The position numbers were made by a program, and so were the translations under genes. Of a stretch of 64,000 nt of DNA, positions 10,746 through 23,379 are shown in pieces. The stretch comes from Kudoa neothunni (lineage: Eukaryota; Cnidaria), in assembly GCA_964304625.1 (NCBI GenBank), contig OZ199838.1:4154001-4218000 (forward strand), in the 5' to 3' direction. The notes beneath the pieces were generated by a model, which saw nothing but the letters and a program-made list of their open reading frames with translations, was not told where the DNA came from and searched no databases. The stretch's first letter is position 1, and each line of letters starts with the position of its first letter.

Positions 10746-13287
10746 TTAACCCTCTAATGGATTTAAGGTAAAAAATACCCCAGGAGGGTATTGTTGCTCA
10801 AATTTCTCCATATTTCTAAAGACGCCAATTTTTGGATTCCATCTATTCCTCTAAAATATCATTGTGGATTTCAGAAAGAAAAATTATGAAAAAATATAAT
10901 ATATTAGCGGAGTTATACAATTTCCATCCTCCGATGGATTTGGGGGGGGGGGGGGGGAAATACCCCAATTTTTTCTTTGCCAAAATTAGACTTATAAACT
11001 TTAAAAGATACCATTCTTAATTCTTACCAAATCACGTAATTTAATTCATTCAACTAACACGCATCATTACCATTCCGAAAATGGATTATCTGGATAACTG
11101 CTGCAGTGATATGACAGATATTTCCCACTGTAAATGTGATGAGAATGACGATGATTTTAAGTTTTTTGTGTTATGAATAATTTTCATGCCCTAAATTGTA
11201 TTCAAAGGGCGATACAACAAAAATTCATATTGCTCATGTCTTCGTCAAACCGCGTAAAGTGGTTACCCACCATAGGAAACTAATTTGTTACTCACGTTAC
11301 TGGTGAACTTAATTTATCAATATTTTTAGTATAAACAATTTAAAACCATTTTACGTATCATAAATTGGGTTATCCCACCAGTTCGTTACAATTAAAGTCC
11401 AAGAAGATAAAAACATAGATCGCGCCATCATACTTACTCGAATTCGAATTATTTTGTTTGTAAGCAATGTAAATCTTAATAAAAATACGACAGATATTTG
11501 TATATCAATTTTTGTTTCATTTTTCACGCGACTACACAATTTTTATTGCATTTAGAGATGCAATAAAAACCTGGGGTCAATGTGATCTCAAAAGCAGCAT
11601 GTGTATAATCGATTTGAGGAACTCGAAAGATTAACCAATTAATTATATTGTCTTATTTATTAAACAAGATTTTTGATATGATGCACAGTAAAGAGTTCTT
11701 CAGTATCTATAAAATAGTATGGTGTTACCCTACAAATTCTCCACCCCCTCCTCCATGTGAAAGTCAAGACTCAATTATAATTTTTATTTAAATACGAAAA
11801 TAATAATATCAATGAAAAATGTCTTAAAATTATAATTTTAATTTATGTTTTAACCTACAAATTTTCCCAATTACTTCTAAAATAAATTAAAACCAAAATG
11901 TTTTTGTTAACTCAATTTGCTATGTATAATTGAAAAAGGATGAACATTATCTTTTCACTCCTCATGACTTAACACTCAATGATTGGAGCTATTATTCATT
12001 CCAGCTTATATATACCATTTTTATGTAATGTAATAAATAATCTATTAAATTTTGTTATTATAATTATTCCAAAATATTAGAGGCAAAAAATAAATATAAT
12101 AGTAATATTAAATTATAAAAATAAAAAAATAGCCAATTCGTATAGTTCACAAGAAACATTATTTCAAAATCAATCGTCATTTAGCATTTATTTGATCTTG
12201 GGATTCGCTTGCTCTCGCCGGTTTTTCATAAGTAATTCAAATCATGACATTTTGTTGTACTATGAAACATGGAAATCGTTTTCGGGGTTTAATGAATTCC
12301 AATACTTATTATTTGTATATAATGAAGTCGATAAGCTTGTTCCATATGCTATCTTTTGCCGAATAAATCTAGCGACTTCCTTATTCTATATTGAGTCATA
12401 TGTTAACTTAAATTTTGAGGCAGTGGGTTAATAAAAATTCAATAGATTCAAAAAACATGCTTTCTAAATATACTTGGAAAAAAAACAACTAATATATATT
12501 GTTAAAATTGGCATTCATTTATTTATGTGCATAAATGAATGCTTTGATCCTTGTTTTCCTTTACTTTACAGAGCAATTTAACTTAGATTTATATCAGAGG
12601 TGAGGTACAAATTCCAAGGTAAAACTTGGAACGTAACAATAAAAACTGCACAACTATATGATGGATCTCAAATTTAGACAGAAGACAAAGTTAAAATTAC
12701 ATCGTGGTTTTATTTTTATGGGTATAGATTATTTCTAAATAGATAAAAATGCTGACAACCTACTTACGGCTTAAGCATATAAATATGTTATTTTGAAAGA
12801 TAACAAAGTTACGTTTTTACATGAAAATAGCGTTAGTTAGATTTTGTACACTGAACAGGTTTAATATAAACTATTATCATACTGCGCTATTTCGTAGAAT
12901 CAATTAAAATAAATTACAAATTAAATAAATTATCATATCCCATTTTTCTGAATAGAAACTAATTGATATCAAAACAACCAAAAATGTCATTACATGATTT
13001 AAACGGGTACTAACGAAAATTACGATATGAATAAATTAAGATTAATTTTTAAATTTATTCTGGAATGACTCTCGCATCCCCTGTGGGGTACACTGAAATA
13101 GTACAACAATTTTAAACGAAACTAGTTATCGTAGAATTTTAAGGATTATTATAGAATTACTTCATTTCTTTTCAACTGGTTCTGACAATATATTTTTTTC
13201 TTGTATATAAAATAAAAAACCCCGAGGTATTTTTTTACCCCAAAATCCATCGGAGGTAAGCCGATTTTAAATACATTAGAGGGTTAA
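10746..13287. mobile_element. Non-autonomous piggyBac-type element, 2.5 kb, TTAA flanks
   Basis: The sequence CCCTCTAATG at 10750 is matched by its reverse complement ending at 13283, and both are flanked by TTAA (10746-10749, 13284-13287), the target and duplication used by piggyBac el transposons. A subterminal module reading CTCCGATGGATTTGGGG recurs inverted: near 10928 on the left and 13239-13258 on the right. A run of 16 G lies at 10942-10957. The only coding trace is a 31-codon acidic frame starting ATG at 11081 (MDYLDNCCSDMTDISH), which resembles the acidic N-terminus of piggyBac transposases. The catalytic part is missing, so it would depend on a transposase made elsewhere. Confidence 0.7.
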
Positions 13288-16200
13288 AAATTATATTTTA
13301 AAACTTTAAATGAAATTAAAATGATCTGATTCATCTATTCGAGGTTTTAATCACGGAAAACTACAATTATTTAGGTAATATTCAAGCTGAATGATTAAAC
13401 TAAATTAAAAAATAATCCATTTTATTAATAGGATTTTAAATCTAAAAAGGATAGATTTTCGAAATTACTCTACTGGAGAAAAGGTTTATGTTGAATCTAA
13501 GAGCTTACTTCTCTATATTATTGTCATTTATCGCTTTTTAAATCACCAAAGAAATTTCAAATTTTATTCTACAAACTTATTTATTTATTAAATTATTACA
13601 AAATTAATATAATTCGTTTTTAATCACTTGTTTTGCTTTCGTACTAGGAGTATATCACGCGAAAATTTGCATTATTGATAATCCCATAATAAATGTCAAT
13701 GATTCTACATTTTATTTTTGTTATTCATTGATCTAAAAACATTATTAAACATTTATTTAACTGGTGTAAAATATATGTAAGAAAAATGTGATTTTCTACG
13801 TTTAAACTTAAGTGATCCTCCCTCGTGAATTGCGTGCGAATATGATTGCCAATCCGTATAAGTTTATGACCGTAAATATGCGTATAAATTATATATTTTC
13901 AAAACTTTTATTTCTCAAGAATTTATTTATATCAAAAAATAATGAAATTTTAAGTGTTTAGAAATCACATGCTAACCTGAAAGAGGATTAAAGAGAGTAA
14001 CGCGCATCGAATCCTTCATGATTTGGGAATGTGTGGCTGAGCATTGGTTTAAAAACAAAAATAAATTATTTTATATATAAATGAATTAAATGGTTTTAAA
14101 ATATTTTTTGCGTAGAATTTGTTTATTAATCCTCATGGATTGTAGCGTTCACACTCTTTGAATTCTGCATTCTAACTGGAGGGAAAACTAGCGGTTAAAT
14201 TAGATTTAATACTGAATGGTTTATACTCGTGCACACTCATTTATTATTAATGCCAATAACTATCGCTTATACATTAACTAGCCCGTGTTGTACGTCGTGA
14301 CAAAAAAGTATGCGTTAGTTTATGGAGACTTTTTTGGGACCCCGGCGAAATCAGTCTTGAACGCTATCAGTTATTGTGATACAAACTTGACGCTATTTAA
14401 AACATGTACGAATATAAATAAACAATATCTGTTTATTTCTCATAGTTTAAAAGTAAACACAAGTCCTCAATTAATCGATCGAATTGAGCAAATGAGATAG
14501 AATCAATACATAAATTTCACAAAAACTAATAGATGATGGAATGATATTGACAAAACTTAGCATTGTCCTGCATTAATTATCGTTCTGAGTCGAAAATAGG
14601 ACATCATCCGCGCATTCGTTTTACTCTAAAGTGGCGCAGAAATCAATGTTTGAGAAAATCTCCCCCTTTTTAATTTTTTTAAACGTAAATTAAAATAATA
14701 AAAAATTGTAAATATTTTATTGTTTTGTAGTTCGCTGCCATTATTAACTACCATAATCTCTCAAGTTTCTACGATTTATATTTTACTTATTTGCATCTTT
14801 AAAGGTTATTATAAATACATTAAATATTTCAAATAAAGTGTTTTGAGACGGTTCAATTGTCGAACATCTTGGAAATTCATATTCATTAAACTGGTAGAGC
14901 GTGAGTTTTAACACTTCTACAGGAATCATTCCATAGAAGACATATATCAATATAAAAGTTAGTATATGCGGTCAATAATGATTTATGCGCACACTTTTAG
15001 GGATTGACAAAGAGATACGCGATAAATCTTCTATGAGCAATATTCGTCTACATGCGCGCGCGGCAAGTAACATTCGAAGTATCATCCTTGAAATAAGATA
15101 ATTAACTATTATATCATGAAATATTCTGTTATTAATTTTTATTACTTGTTTGATTTTATAATTTTACGTATCCAACTATCATTGACTAAAAAGCATTCAA
15201 TTTAACTGGATCTTGAAAGTTAAACGCCTTGTGAATTCCTGATTAGGCATTTTTCAGTTTCTCTACATTGGCACCATATGTAATATGGTCATTTTCGTTT
15301 GATACTGATTTCAATTTTTTTTCTGTTTTAAATATTTATCAATGATAATTATACACATATTATGTGTATTTAAAACAATGTAAATTAAAATGTTAAAATC
15401 TTTTAATTTTTTAAATTAATTGTTATTTTAAAAAGTTATTAATTATTGTTTAGTTTATAAATTTTTTGAGGGATTTTTATTCTTGGATTTAAGTGATATT
15501 TGGCTATTATTGAAAAATATTTTACAATAATTTTTTTAAACCGTTATATAGTATATAATAATGACGTAGATCCATACATCATTTGTAAAAAAAATAAAAC
15601 CCCCATAATAAAGTCATTATAAAAATATAAAATCAAATAAATTGAATTTATAACAAAAACACATGATGAATAATGTGAATAAAAAATAGCAATGAATTTA
15701 TATTATTTCTGTACTTAATTTTTTAATTTGTTTATAAGTTAATTCGTTTCCTACAACAATTGTCTCTTTTTATTTAAATTTTAATTTAAAAAGTAATATA
15801 ACATTTATAGATCATCATTGCGCATTTGTTGAGTATGTACAAAGGAACGGATTAAATATACTGCTCCGTATAATCGTTACACTGTGCAGGTACAAAACAA
15901 TACCTAAGAAGTATTTCGTTATTAATATGGTGTATACATATTATTTCTTTTAAAATTTAATGACATCGATTTAATCAGCCTGAACCGTTATGTATTTTCC
16001 TGACTAATTTCGGAGAAAAGACTCTTTACTTCATTTTTATCCAGTATATATTGATTTCATCTGATTTATTAAATTAGTAATAAGTAAAATCTAAGTATTT
16101 TGTTTACCATCAATTTGATCATTAATATATTTACGAAAGTAATAAATTTATGTGTAGAACTTAATTTCGCGGCTTTCTATAAATATATTGTCAATTTCAT

Positions 16201-16620
16201 CCCCATTACTACCATTATCGATCAGTAGTAATCGTATTAAATCTAGTGAAAATATTTTCTGAGTACACTATCAATTTTTCCTTAATCTATATTACCTAAT
16301 GTACAAATTACAAAACTTAAGAAATTATTATTTTTTTATTTTATCGGATGAATCACAGACTATTGTATTGCCAATAAAAGTGGATTCTTAACGAAACGAA
16401 CGCTCATTACTCATGCGCGTTTGAGATTAATTCCTCCAATTCCCTGTTAAATCGAAGTAGACATAAGAAATCACATTTTTCCCCAAAATAAATAGAAAAG
16501 ATTATTTGTAGAAATTAATAGATAACAAATTTTCTACATTGCGGATAACATTTCACTAATTTTTATCAAAGGTAATACAAAGAAAAAACAACAACATTTT
16601 ATTTAACCTTTCTGTTAACT
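13288..16620. other. Gene-poor AT-rich stretch
   Basis: About 3.3 kb without a supportable gene. A 71-codon open frame at 14285-14500 has no recognisable family and no splice context. I see no further terminal repeats. Confidence 0.35.
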
Positions 16621-16623
16621 TAG

Positions 16624-18134
16624 ATGGGTTTAGGAAAATTTCTTGACGGTGATAGCAACGATTCTTATCTATCTGATTTAGAGTCCCATTAGCGATGACT
16701 CATGTAGTGATGATTTGGTATTAGAAAAAAGAGATAATTCAAGTTCTGAATCATTTGAGAATATAGAAGAAACCTATATATATATATATATCTAAAATCA
16801 CTCAACTTTGGAAACTTCTGACGAGTATAAAGATAAATTTTATGGAAACAACTTTGAATGGTCAGCTAATCCTGTTGGATTATTTTCTAATAAAAGGAAA
16901 TACGATATCTTAAACGAAAAAAATAAAGTACACATTCCTGATAATATTAACACAGAAGTTCAAATCTGGAGCTTATTTTTTACAGATGCAATATTAAATA
17001 ATATATTTTATCACATCGACAACCATTTAAAAAACATTAAGTCAAATTTAACCGACATGAATGAACTCTGGGCAGATGATGACTTTGGCATTCCATTATG
17101 CAAAAAAGTTTTCAATTTTAATAGATTCAAATTATTGAAAAGATGTCTACATTATGCGGAAAATTTGCCAGACTCTGCTCATCATAAATTTGAAAAAATT
17201 AAAGATGTTTTCAGTGGCTTCAAAAAAAAATTCTTAAAATATTCAATATGACAGATTCAAAGACATTTTATACCTTAAACTTCGAAGTTTACGTGGGAGC
17301 TCAGAGTAACGTGAGTAATTCTGCTTAAGTGTAGTTATGCGTCTAGCACAATCAATTTTAGGTTCTGACAGAAACATAACTTTAGATAACTGGTTTTATT
17401 CTGTTCCCCTTTTTCAAGAATTGTTAAAAAATGGAATAACTGCTTGCGGAACTTTAAAACAAAATAAAAAAGAAATTCCTGGTGAAGTTTTAACATCAAA
17501 AACAAAAGAGCTGTACTCATCGAAATTTGCATATATTAAAGAGTTAACGCCTAATTTCATATGACCCTAAAAAGAATAGATCGGTCATCGTGTTGAGCAC
17601 ATTTCATCACAGACCAATAGTCGACTTAGAAAATCCTAAAAAAATTCCAGAAATTATTTCATTTTATAACTCTACCAAGGGTGGTATTGATACAGTTGAC
17701 CAAATGTGTGTCAATTATTCCACCTATTGAACAACTAGAAAATGGCCGGTAGTAATATTTCACACTTTGTTAGACGTTGTATCAATCAACGCTTTTGTTA
17801 TTTACTATGTAAAATTGGGCAAACAAATAAGAGGGAAAGATTTTTTGAAATCGTTATCCATGCAGCTTATGGAAGAGAAAATCTGTAGAAAAGGTACTAA
17901 ACATTATTTACTTTAATTAAAACCTTATAGAACCACCAGAAATCAATTTCTCACAAGAATCCAACAATCTCATCGCCAAAACGATAAAAAAACCCGAACA
18001 GCGTGTCACAGTTGCAAAAATCAATTAAAATAATATATGTGGCAATTTACATCGAGTTTTTTCTCGTGGGATCCAACGGACCCCATGCGTGCGTTCACGT
18101 TAAGTTTTTTGCGCGCTCCACGGGGGATGGTTAA
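16624..18134 (+). pseudogene. Broken piggyBac transposase with 3' terminal sequence
   Basis: Three successive frames carry piggyBac transposase segments. First comes an acidic N-terminus from 16624, then 16808-17251 with FEWSANPVGLF and FDRFK-like FNFNRFKLLKRCLHYAEN. A piece near 17250-17300 reads FYTLNFEVYVGAQ. Next, 17337-17564 carries ITLDNWFYSVPLF, the motif around the second catalytic Asp. After a frame change, 17570-17730 reads VIVLSTFHHRPIVD and YNSTKGGIDTVDQMC, the third catalytic region. A short Cys-containing tail follows near 18000. The stretch that should hold the first catalytic Asp appears deleted. The right end looks like an element terminus: a GC-rich segment ends GGGGGATGG followed by TTAA at 18131-18134. 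I could not find a matching left end. Several stops and frame changes make it inactive. Confidence 0.8.
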
Positions 18135-18397
18135 TGCGTAGTTTTTACTCTCCAAACAACAGATAAAATTATGAAGTTGATATCTTTTTTGCATCCCATT
18201 TCAGATTTAGTAAGATTTATTATCGAATTATCCTATATTCAATTTTACTAGTTGTTCAAAACTCCCGCTAAAATCAGACACCACATTTTATGAAAATAAC
18301 TTTTCTTAATACTTATATGTCAAAATTTTTAGCAATTTTAAGCAAGAAGAGCGCGGATATCAAGAAAACACTAAATATAACAGTATTGTTTTAAAAA

Positions 18398-19429
18398 TTA
18401 GCTTTTTCCATTTGTAGTAGTTGATGACAAATTGAGAAGTTGATCAAGTTCTTCTTGGGCTTTTTTCTCAATCATTCTAACTTCATTCATAGTCATTCCA
18501 TGCCACTCATCTTGCCACAACCACACATTACAATGAATTTCATGCAGTTGAGAGATCAATCTATTCATAAGAAACCTTTCGACTTTGGTCTGTGCAACGA
18601 TAGAAGCAACTTATTACACAAATAAAACACACAAATGGAGATACTTGAAGACCCCAATAGGGGAAATTCACTTTCACAATCTTATAGGAGCACATGATGG
18701 GTTCGGTTGTTTTTATCCAATCGCTTGTCAAAGGTCCCCTTTTTGTTTTCTCCGAGACAAAATGTTTAGGGTCAAGATCAGGACTAGCAAAAGGTTTTCC
18801 AGCCATATTCTCATCGCATATATCAATAAGTGAGTATGCTACGAATTTTTTAATTCCATTAAAAAAAAATAGTATTACGCAAAACTTCTCCTTCTTTTTC
18901 AAGTTCTTCTTTAACATATATACTATCCTACCAAAAAATTAGTTGAAAAAGAAAAACAACTAGAATAAACCACATTTGTGCCATTATCAGGCAAAAAGTT
19001 AGTTTCCATAACGATTTCAGCGCTGGAGAACAAAGGAATGTGATAGATAGTTTTGCTGTAGGGATAAGCATTCCACGCCTCTTCAATGACATGACAATTT
19101 TTCGGTATTAGAAATTGCAACCATCCAGGTATTTTATGATACAGATAGTAGATTTTTTTGGTGAATTGACCATCCCCACCAGGTCCGCCAGTGTACGGTT
19201 CGTTGATGAGGATTTTGATACCGTCATCAGCTGAAGTAGTATTTAATTTGCTCATTTTCTAATAGTGGGTAATTAGTTGATTTAACAAGCAAACAAAGGT
19301 TGGCATAAAGATTCCCATGTGGGGAAGTATTATCGATATATTCCATCGTACCTGAATAGAATAAAGCTGGGCAACACGATATTCTTCCACCTCAAGTGGC
19401 ATAGGGGTACGGAATTCTTTGATAAGCAT
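18398..19429 (-). CDS. PITPNA: Class I phosphatidylinositol transfer protein
   Basis: Five exons join in phase: 19429-19352, 19258-18974, 18927-18879, 18838-18645, 18589-18398; 265 residues, close to the 271 of PITP alpha. The start MLIKEFRTPMPLEVEEYRVA matches the family's MLIKEYRVVLPVSVDEYQVG. Other hallmarks: LINEPYTGGPGGDGQFTKKI, EEAWNAYPYSKT, SLIDICDENM (family VYIDIADRSQ), EKTKRGPLTSDWI and FPYWGLQTKVERF (family WWGLQNKVENFI). It ends in a charged helix (WHGMTMNEVRMIEKKAQEEL). The protein binds and moves phosphatidylinositol and phosphatidylcholine between membranes. Introns are 40-93 bp. It lies 224 bp downstream of the ELP4 stop, same strand. Alpha versus beta type cannot be told from sequence alone; the family assignment is firm. 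Confidence 0.93.
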
Positions 19430-19653
19430 GATACACGGCGGACAACTGATGCAATAAATCTATTGCTAAGAACACGCGTGCGCATTAAATCCAAATACGG
19501 TATAACTTAGTGTCGCATGTGCATTGCCATTTGTCGCATAATCTTTGTATGTTATTAATATGGATAGAAAATGTGAATGAACAATATAATGCGCATAAAT
19601 AAATGAAACTCAATCATACATGGATTTTTATAGTTACAAATTAGGACAAAAGG

Positions 19654-20123
19654 TTAAAAATCTAAATTGTTGGATTTTGAAGAGGTTGAGACAAATGAAC
19701 AGGACATCTTGGGAGCTTTAGTTGGGTTGTCGTTTGTGGTAGTGCTATCATCATCGTCTTCAACTGGTATGTGTATTTCCTATTAGAGAAATCATGCTAG
19801 AGTGAAAAACGTGTGTGATTGTACTTTTATGCTGAAACGATTGGATTTAATCTTGAATGCCCATTCATAAGAAGGGATTCTATAGTTACCAATCGAATTA
19901 AGTGAATACAACTTCTTGAATGTTAGAAAACCTTAAAAAGTTTACTAACTCGCTACTCTAACACAACGATACGATGAACTACCATCATACTCGTTGTAGT
20001 AATTGGAATCGGTTGAACCCAAATTTAAGGAGCTAATAGTTGACAGTTTTATGTAGAAATCCGATATGTTTAATATTTTTTGGTAGAATGATTCCTATAA
20101 TGTCAATATACATATACATACAC

Positions 20124-20154
<31 letters not shown>

Positions 20155-21218
20155 TTGATAATTCAAATAAATGAATATAATATGAGATTTGTAGAAAAAC
20201 ATTCACTTACCATGGGAATAAATTTGTACGGATTGATATTGGGACTAGAGAATGTTAAAATACATGAGACGGACGAGCGCCTAAGCGCAGATTTGAGTGC
20301 ATAGAGGTAGTGGAATAATTTGTTCGGTGGCCATTGCGAAAACGATCCCCACAATGGCGACGTTATATCTTCAATCACTAAACGTTTGATTTCCTTGCTA
20401 TTCTAAATATTTGAGTATTGTTATTTTTTAAATATTTGAGAAATTGAGTGACTTTTTCGTTGGACGATGTTGGCTTGTTGGATGGAACAGTTGAACTGAT
20501 AACAAAATCCAATATTTCTCTATGGAATATTAGCGATCAAAAGATCGGTCAAAACCCAATCTAACTTGGCAGTATCTTCATCGCTGATATCGAAAAATTT
20601 AATATTATCCATTTTGAGGAACTCTTTCTGATAACTCGAAGGAACAGTTTCTATTGTCTCATTTGATGTATTCTTTAAGAAGCTGTATCTCCATGATATC
20701 TTAAGCGATTTATCAATGTCTGTCGGTTGACGATAAGGATTTGGCGTATTATTTTCTGGAGTGGATTTCATAAAAGTTTTGTGATTGTGTAGATCGATAT
20801 CACGTTTTAAAAAAAATTTATTGTTTTGAGTGGGATCCTCAACAAGTGCCGCATAAATTGAATGGTCATATACAAGACCATCAACGATGTATTTGGACAA
20901 CAATGCCCTATAGCAACTACTAGGATAATCTTGTTCTAAATTGAATACCAACAGCAGTTATATAATAATTTTGCGGAAAAAATTATTTTAAATTAAATTA
21001 ACCTATAATCATAAGTGAACCAATGGGGATTCCACCAGCTACACCGAAATTACGTCAACACAACTAGATGGTATCTTACAAAGCAGCTCATCTAATGTTC
21101 GTATCCCACTACTAACTACAATTTGACGTGAGAGCACATTAGCTTTGGTCCCATTGTATGCAGCTACAGCTGCCTTTGGGTCACTTTTTTTAAAGCCGTT
21201 TCCTTCAGGTTGCTTCAT
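19654..21218 (-). CDS. ELP4: Elongator complex subunit 4
   Basis: Eight exons join in phase: 21218-21080, 21038-21003, 20935-20566, 20519-20453, 20402-20211, 20094-19957, 19914-19825, 19779-19654; 385 residues (human about 424). Recognisable blocks: VSSGIRTLDELL then GGIPIGSLMIIEQD (family [26 protein letters not shown]), ALLSKYIVDGLVYDHSIYAA (family LLFKYFLAEGIVNGHSLFVA), LKISWRY (family MKIAWRY), IEDITSPLWG (family IQNLGSPLWG), LYALKSALRRSSVSCILT, and a C-terminus NNLDF (family KKHLDF). ELP4 forms the RecA-like Elp456 ring of Elongator, needed for wobble-uridine modification of tRNA. Introns are 41-67 bp except one of 116 bp, which carries a TA dinucleotide run around 20121-20149. The C-terminal linker is Asp/Thr/Ser-rich. 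Start chosen as the first ATG in frame. Confidence 0.93.
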
Positions 21219-21554
21219 TTTGGTACTTGCTTGCGCATTATATGCCCCTAATGCAATGCATAATGGAATTTGATTTTAATGCCTTTAAGATTAATCCATT
21301 TAAAGTGCCAATTACACAAAAATCTATTCAAATAATACGAATAAAATATGGTTGCTGTATAAAATCGCTCTATTATTTATTATTTACGAATTATATTCGA
21401 AAATTTTCGATATTGTATTTATTACGTTTTAATGTTGAAGTTAATGAATTTTGAAAAGCGCCATCCATTTTTTAACTATATTAAGAATTTGGAGTGAAAT
21501 ATTAAAGCAAGGTTTATCAACCGGGGTAAAATTTTAGATGGCAAGAGGTAAATA

Positions 21555-22311
21555 CAGTCCGTTACCGAGTTTACGCCCTTTTTAAAAAGAAATTCAATTT
21601 AAATAATCAAATGTACAATAAATATATAATATTCTTTTTATTTTGTTATTAAAGAATTTGGATGTAAATACTATAATAAGGTTGCAAAATTTCCAGATTG
21701 ATAATCATATGGCTGCACGGTTTTCCACACTTTTTTCGGAACGTCTTTGAAAAAAATAAATAATAAAATATGTCCACAATATTTACTCCGAAACAGCCAA
21801 ATTCGTTACTATAATGCACCAGACGTATCCTCCATATCCAACCTCTATGGCACCTTAAAAAACATAAATAAAATTTTGTACATGATCGCAATAATGAAAG
21901 CTATATTTCAAATATTTGGACGAATTTTCGGTGACCAAAACAACTAATTATTTTATTTCTAAGTGAAAAAATTTTTTTTCTTAAATGTATTCAATTCAAT
22001 TATATGAAATAGTTATGTATATTATTATATGCGCGCTAATAAATGCGTAAAACTGGACGTTGCCAATTTCACACACACATTTTTACACGATCCCGAAGGG
22101 ATTGCTCAAACCCGGTTAACGACTGTGCCTTTATTTAAAAAAGATTTAACGTTTTTATCAGAATTTGTGCATTTGAATTATGCTATTTAATAAATAATTG
22201 AATAATTTTCTGGAATGCGAGGACAAAAAAGTGCGTAAAACTGGAAGTGACCAATTTTACACACCTTGTTTCCTAGTCCCGAGGGGATTACGTAAAACCG
22301 GTCACTGACTG
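21555..22311. mobile_element. Tigger/pogo-like MITE with TA flanks
   Basis: The left end reads CAGTCCGTTACCGAGTTTACG and the right end, read inverted, CAGTCAGTGACCGGTTTTACG. Both are flanked by TA (21553-21554 and 22312-22313), the target of Tc1/mariner-type elements; pogo/Tigger elements typically begin CAGT. The 3' module is present twice as a direct repeat: about 22037-22127 and 22229-22311, each with GCGTAAAACTGGA, CCAATTT and CGGTTnACGACTG-like text. Short open frames inside (21649-21947) have no recognisable product. A related end occurs at 50534. Confidence 0.6.
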
Positions 22312-22313
22312 TA

Positions 22314-23377
22314 TTAAACTCAATAATAAATCGGAAGATTTTATTAGGATGTTTTCAGGAATAAGTATTTAACCAATATCTATAAAATTACAAATAGTCT
22401 CTTTCTTTTGTGGCTCGTTTTTTTGAGTGATGTAGCCTAATAACACTTAAATAAGTACACAAACTTAAAGTGTATATGAATTTGGCTTACAAATTAAGTG
22501 TGGAAATTTTGATTTTTAATTAATTGGAGAGGGTAAATTTAAAAAAATGTTTAAGAACCTCTGTATTAGATGACTAAATTATTAAATTAATTACAACGAA
22601 ATACTACGAGATTTAAAATAAAAACTTACAGAATTTATTCCAAAAATACATATCGAGGTTGAGAATTTGATGAAGAGAGTAAATTTGAGGTGGCTGAATA
22701 AACGTTTTAAATTTCTGAATAAAGAACTGCTATTATTTAAATCATACATTTGTTTCTAAGACAAAACTTACATTAAATTGCTTAATTTATATTCTTTAAT
22801 TGACTAAGATGGTAATATATTTTACAAATGAGCTTAATACCATATATCACAACAATTTATTAGAGAAATAAATTATACAATATCGCACACACAGTTACTC
22901 TGTATCGCATAACTTCTCCTTAATCCAAAAAGTTACGCAATATCTGAATCATACTGTAATTGCTACAGTGACTCATGCAGTACGTATTATCAAAAGGGGA
23001 ATTAAAATCATTATGTAAATTCCACAAGTCAATATATTCATTAGCTATGGGCGCGCAATTAACTAACACGAAGGGATCGATCACACGTTATCAACATAAA
23101 CTTTCCACAACATATTAGGAACCATCCCATATCAACTAAAAAATTATATTTTAATTTTGGATACATTTAACGAGATGTTAAGCTAATAAGCACTGGCATC
23201 AATATTTTAGCCTTAGCGGTAACCAACGAAGTATCATCGAATCGTATTGTCAAGGATTAGTCAATAGAATAACATTTGATTATTTCAGTGCTTTATCGAC
23301 AACCAACATCTTAAAATAATGTATGTCTTCAGTAATAAATTTAATATCTTTATTTAATTCACATGAGGCATAAATTT
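22314..23377. other. AT-rich intergenic sequence, nothing assigned
   Basis: About 1.06 kb between two TIR elements. I see no gene, RNA or repeat structure. Confidence 0.4.
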
Positions 23378-23379
23378 TA

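Noticed and set aside
14285-14500. 71-codon open frame
   Set aside because: No recognisable family, no splice context, in a gene-poor stretch.
21649-21947. Overlapping short frames on both strands resembling small mitochondrial proteins
   Set aside because: They lie inside a TIR element, and trial exon joins did not keep phase.
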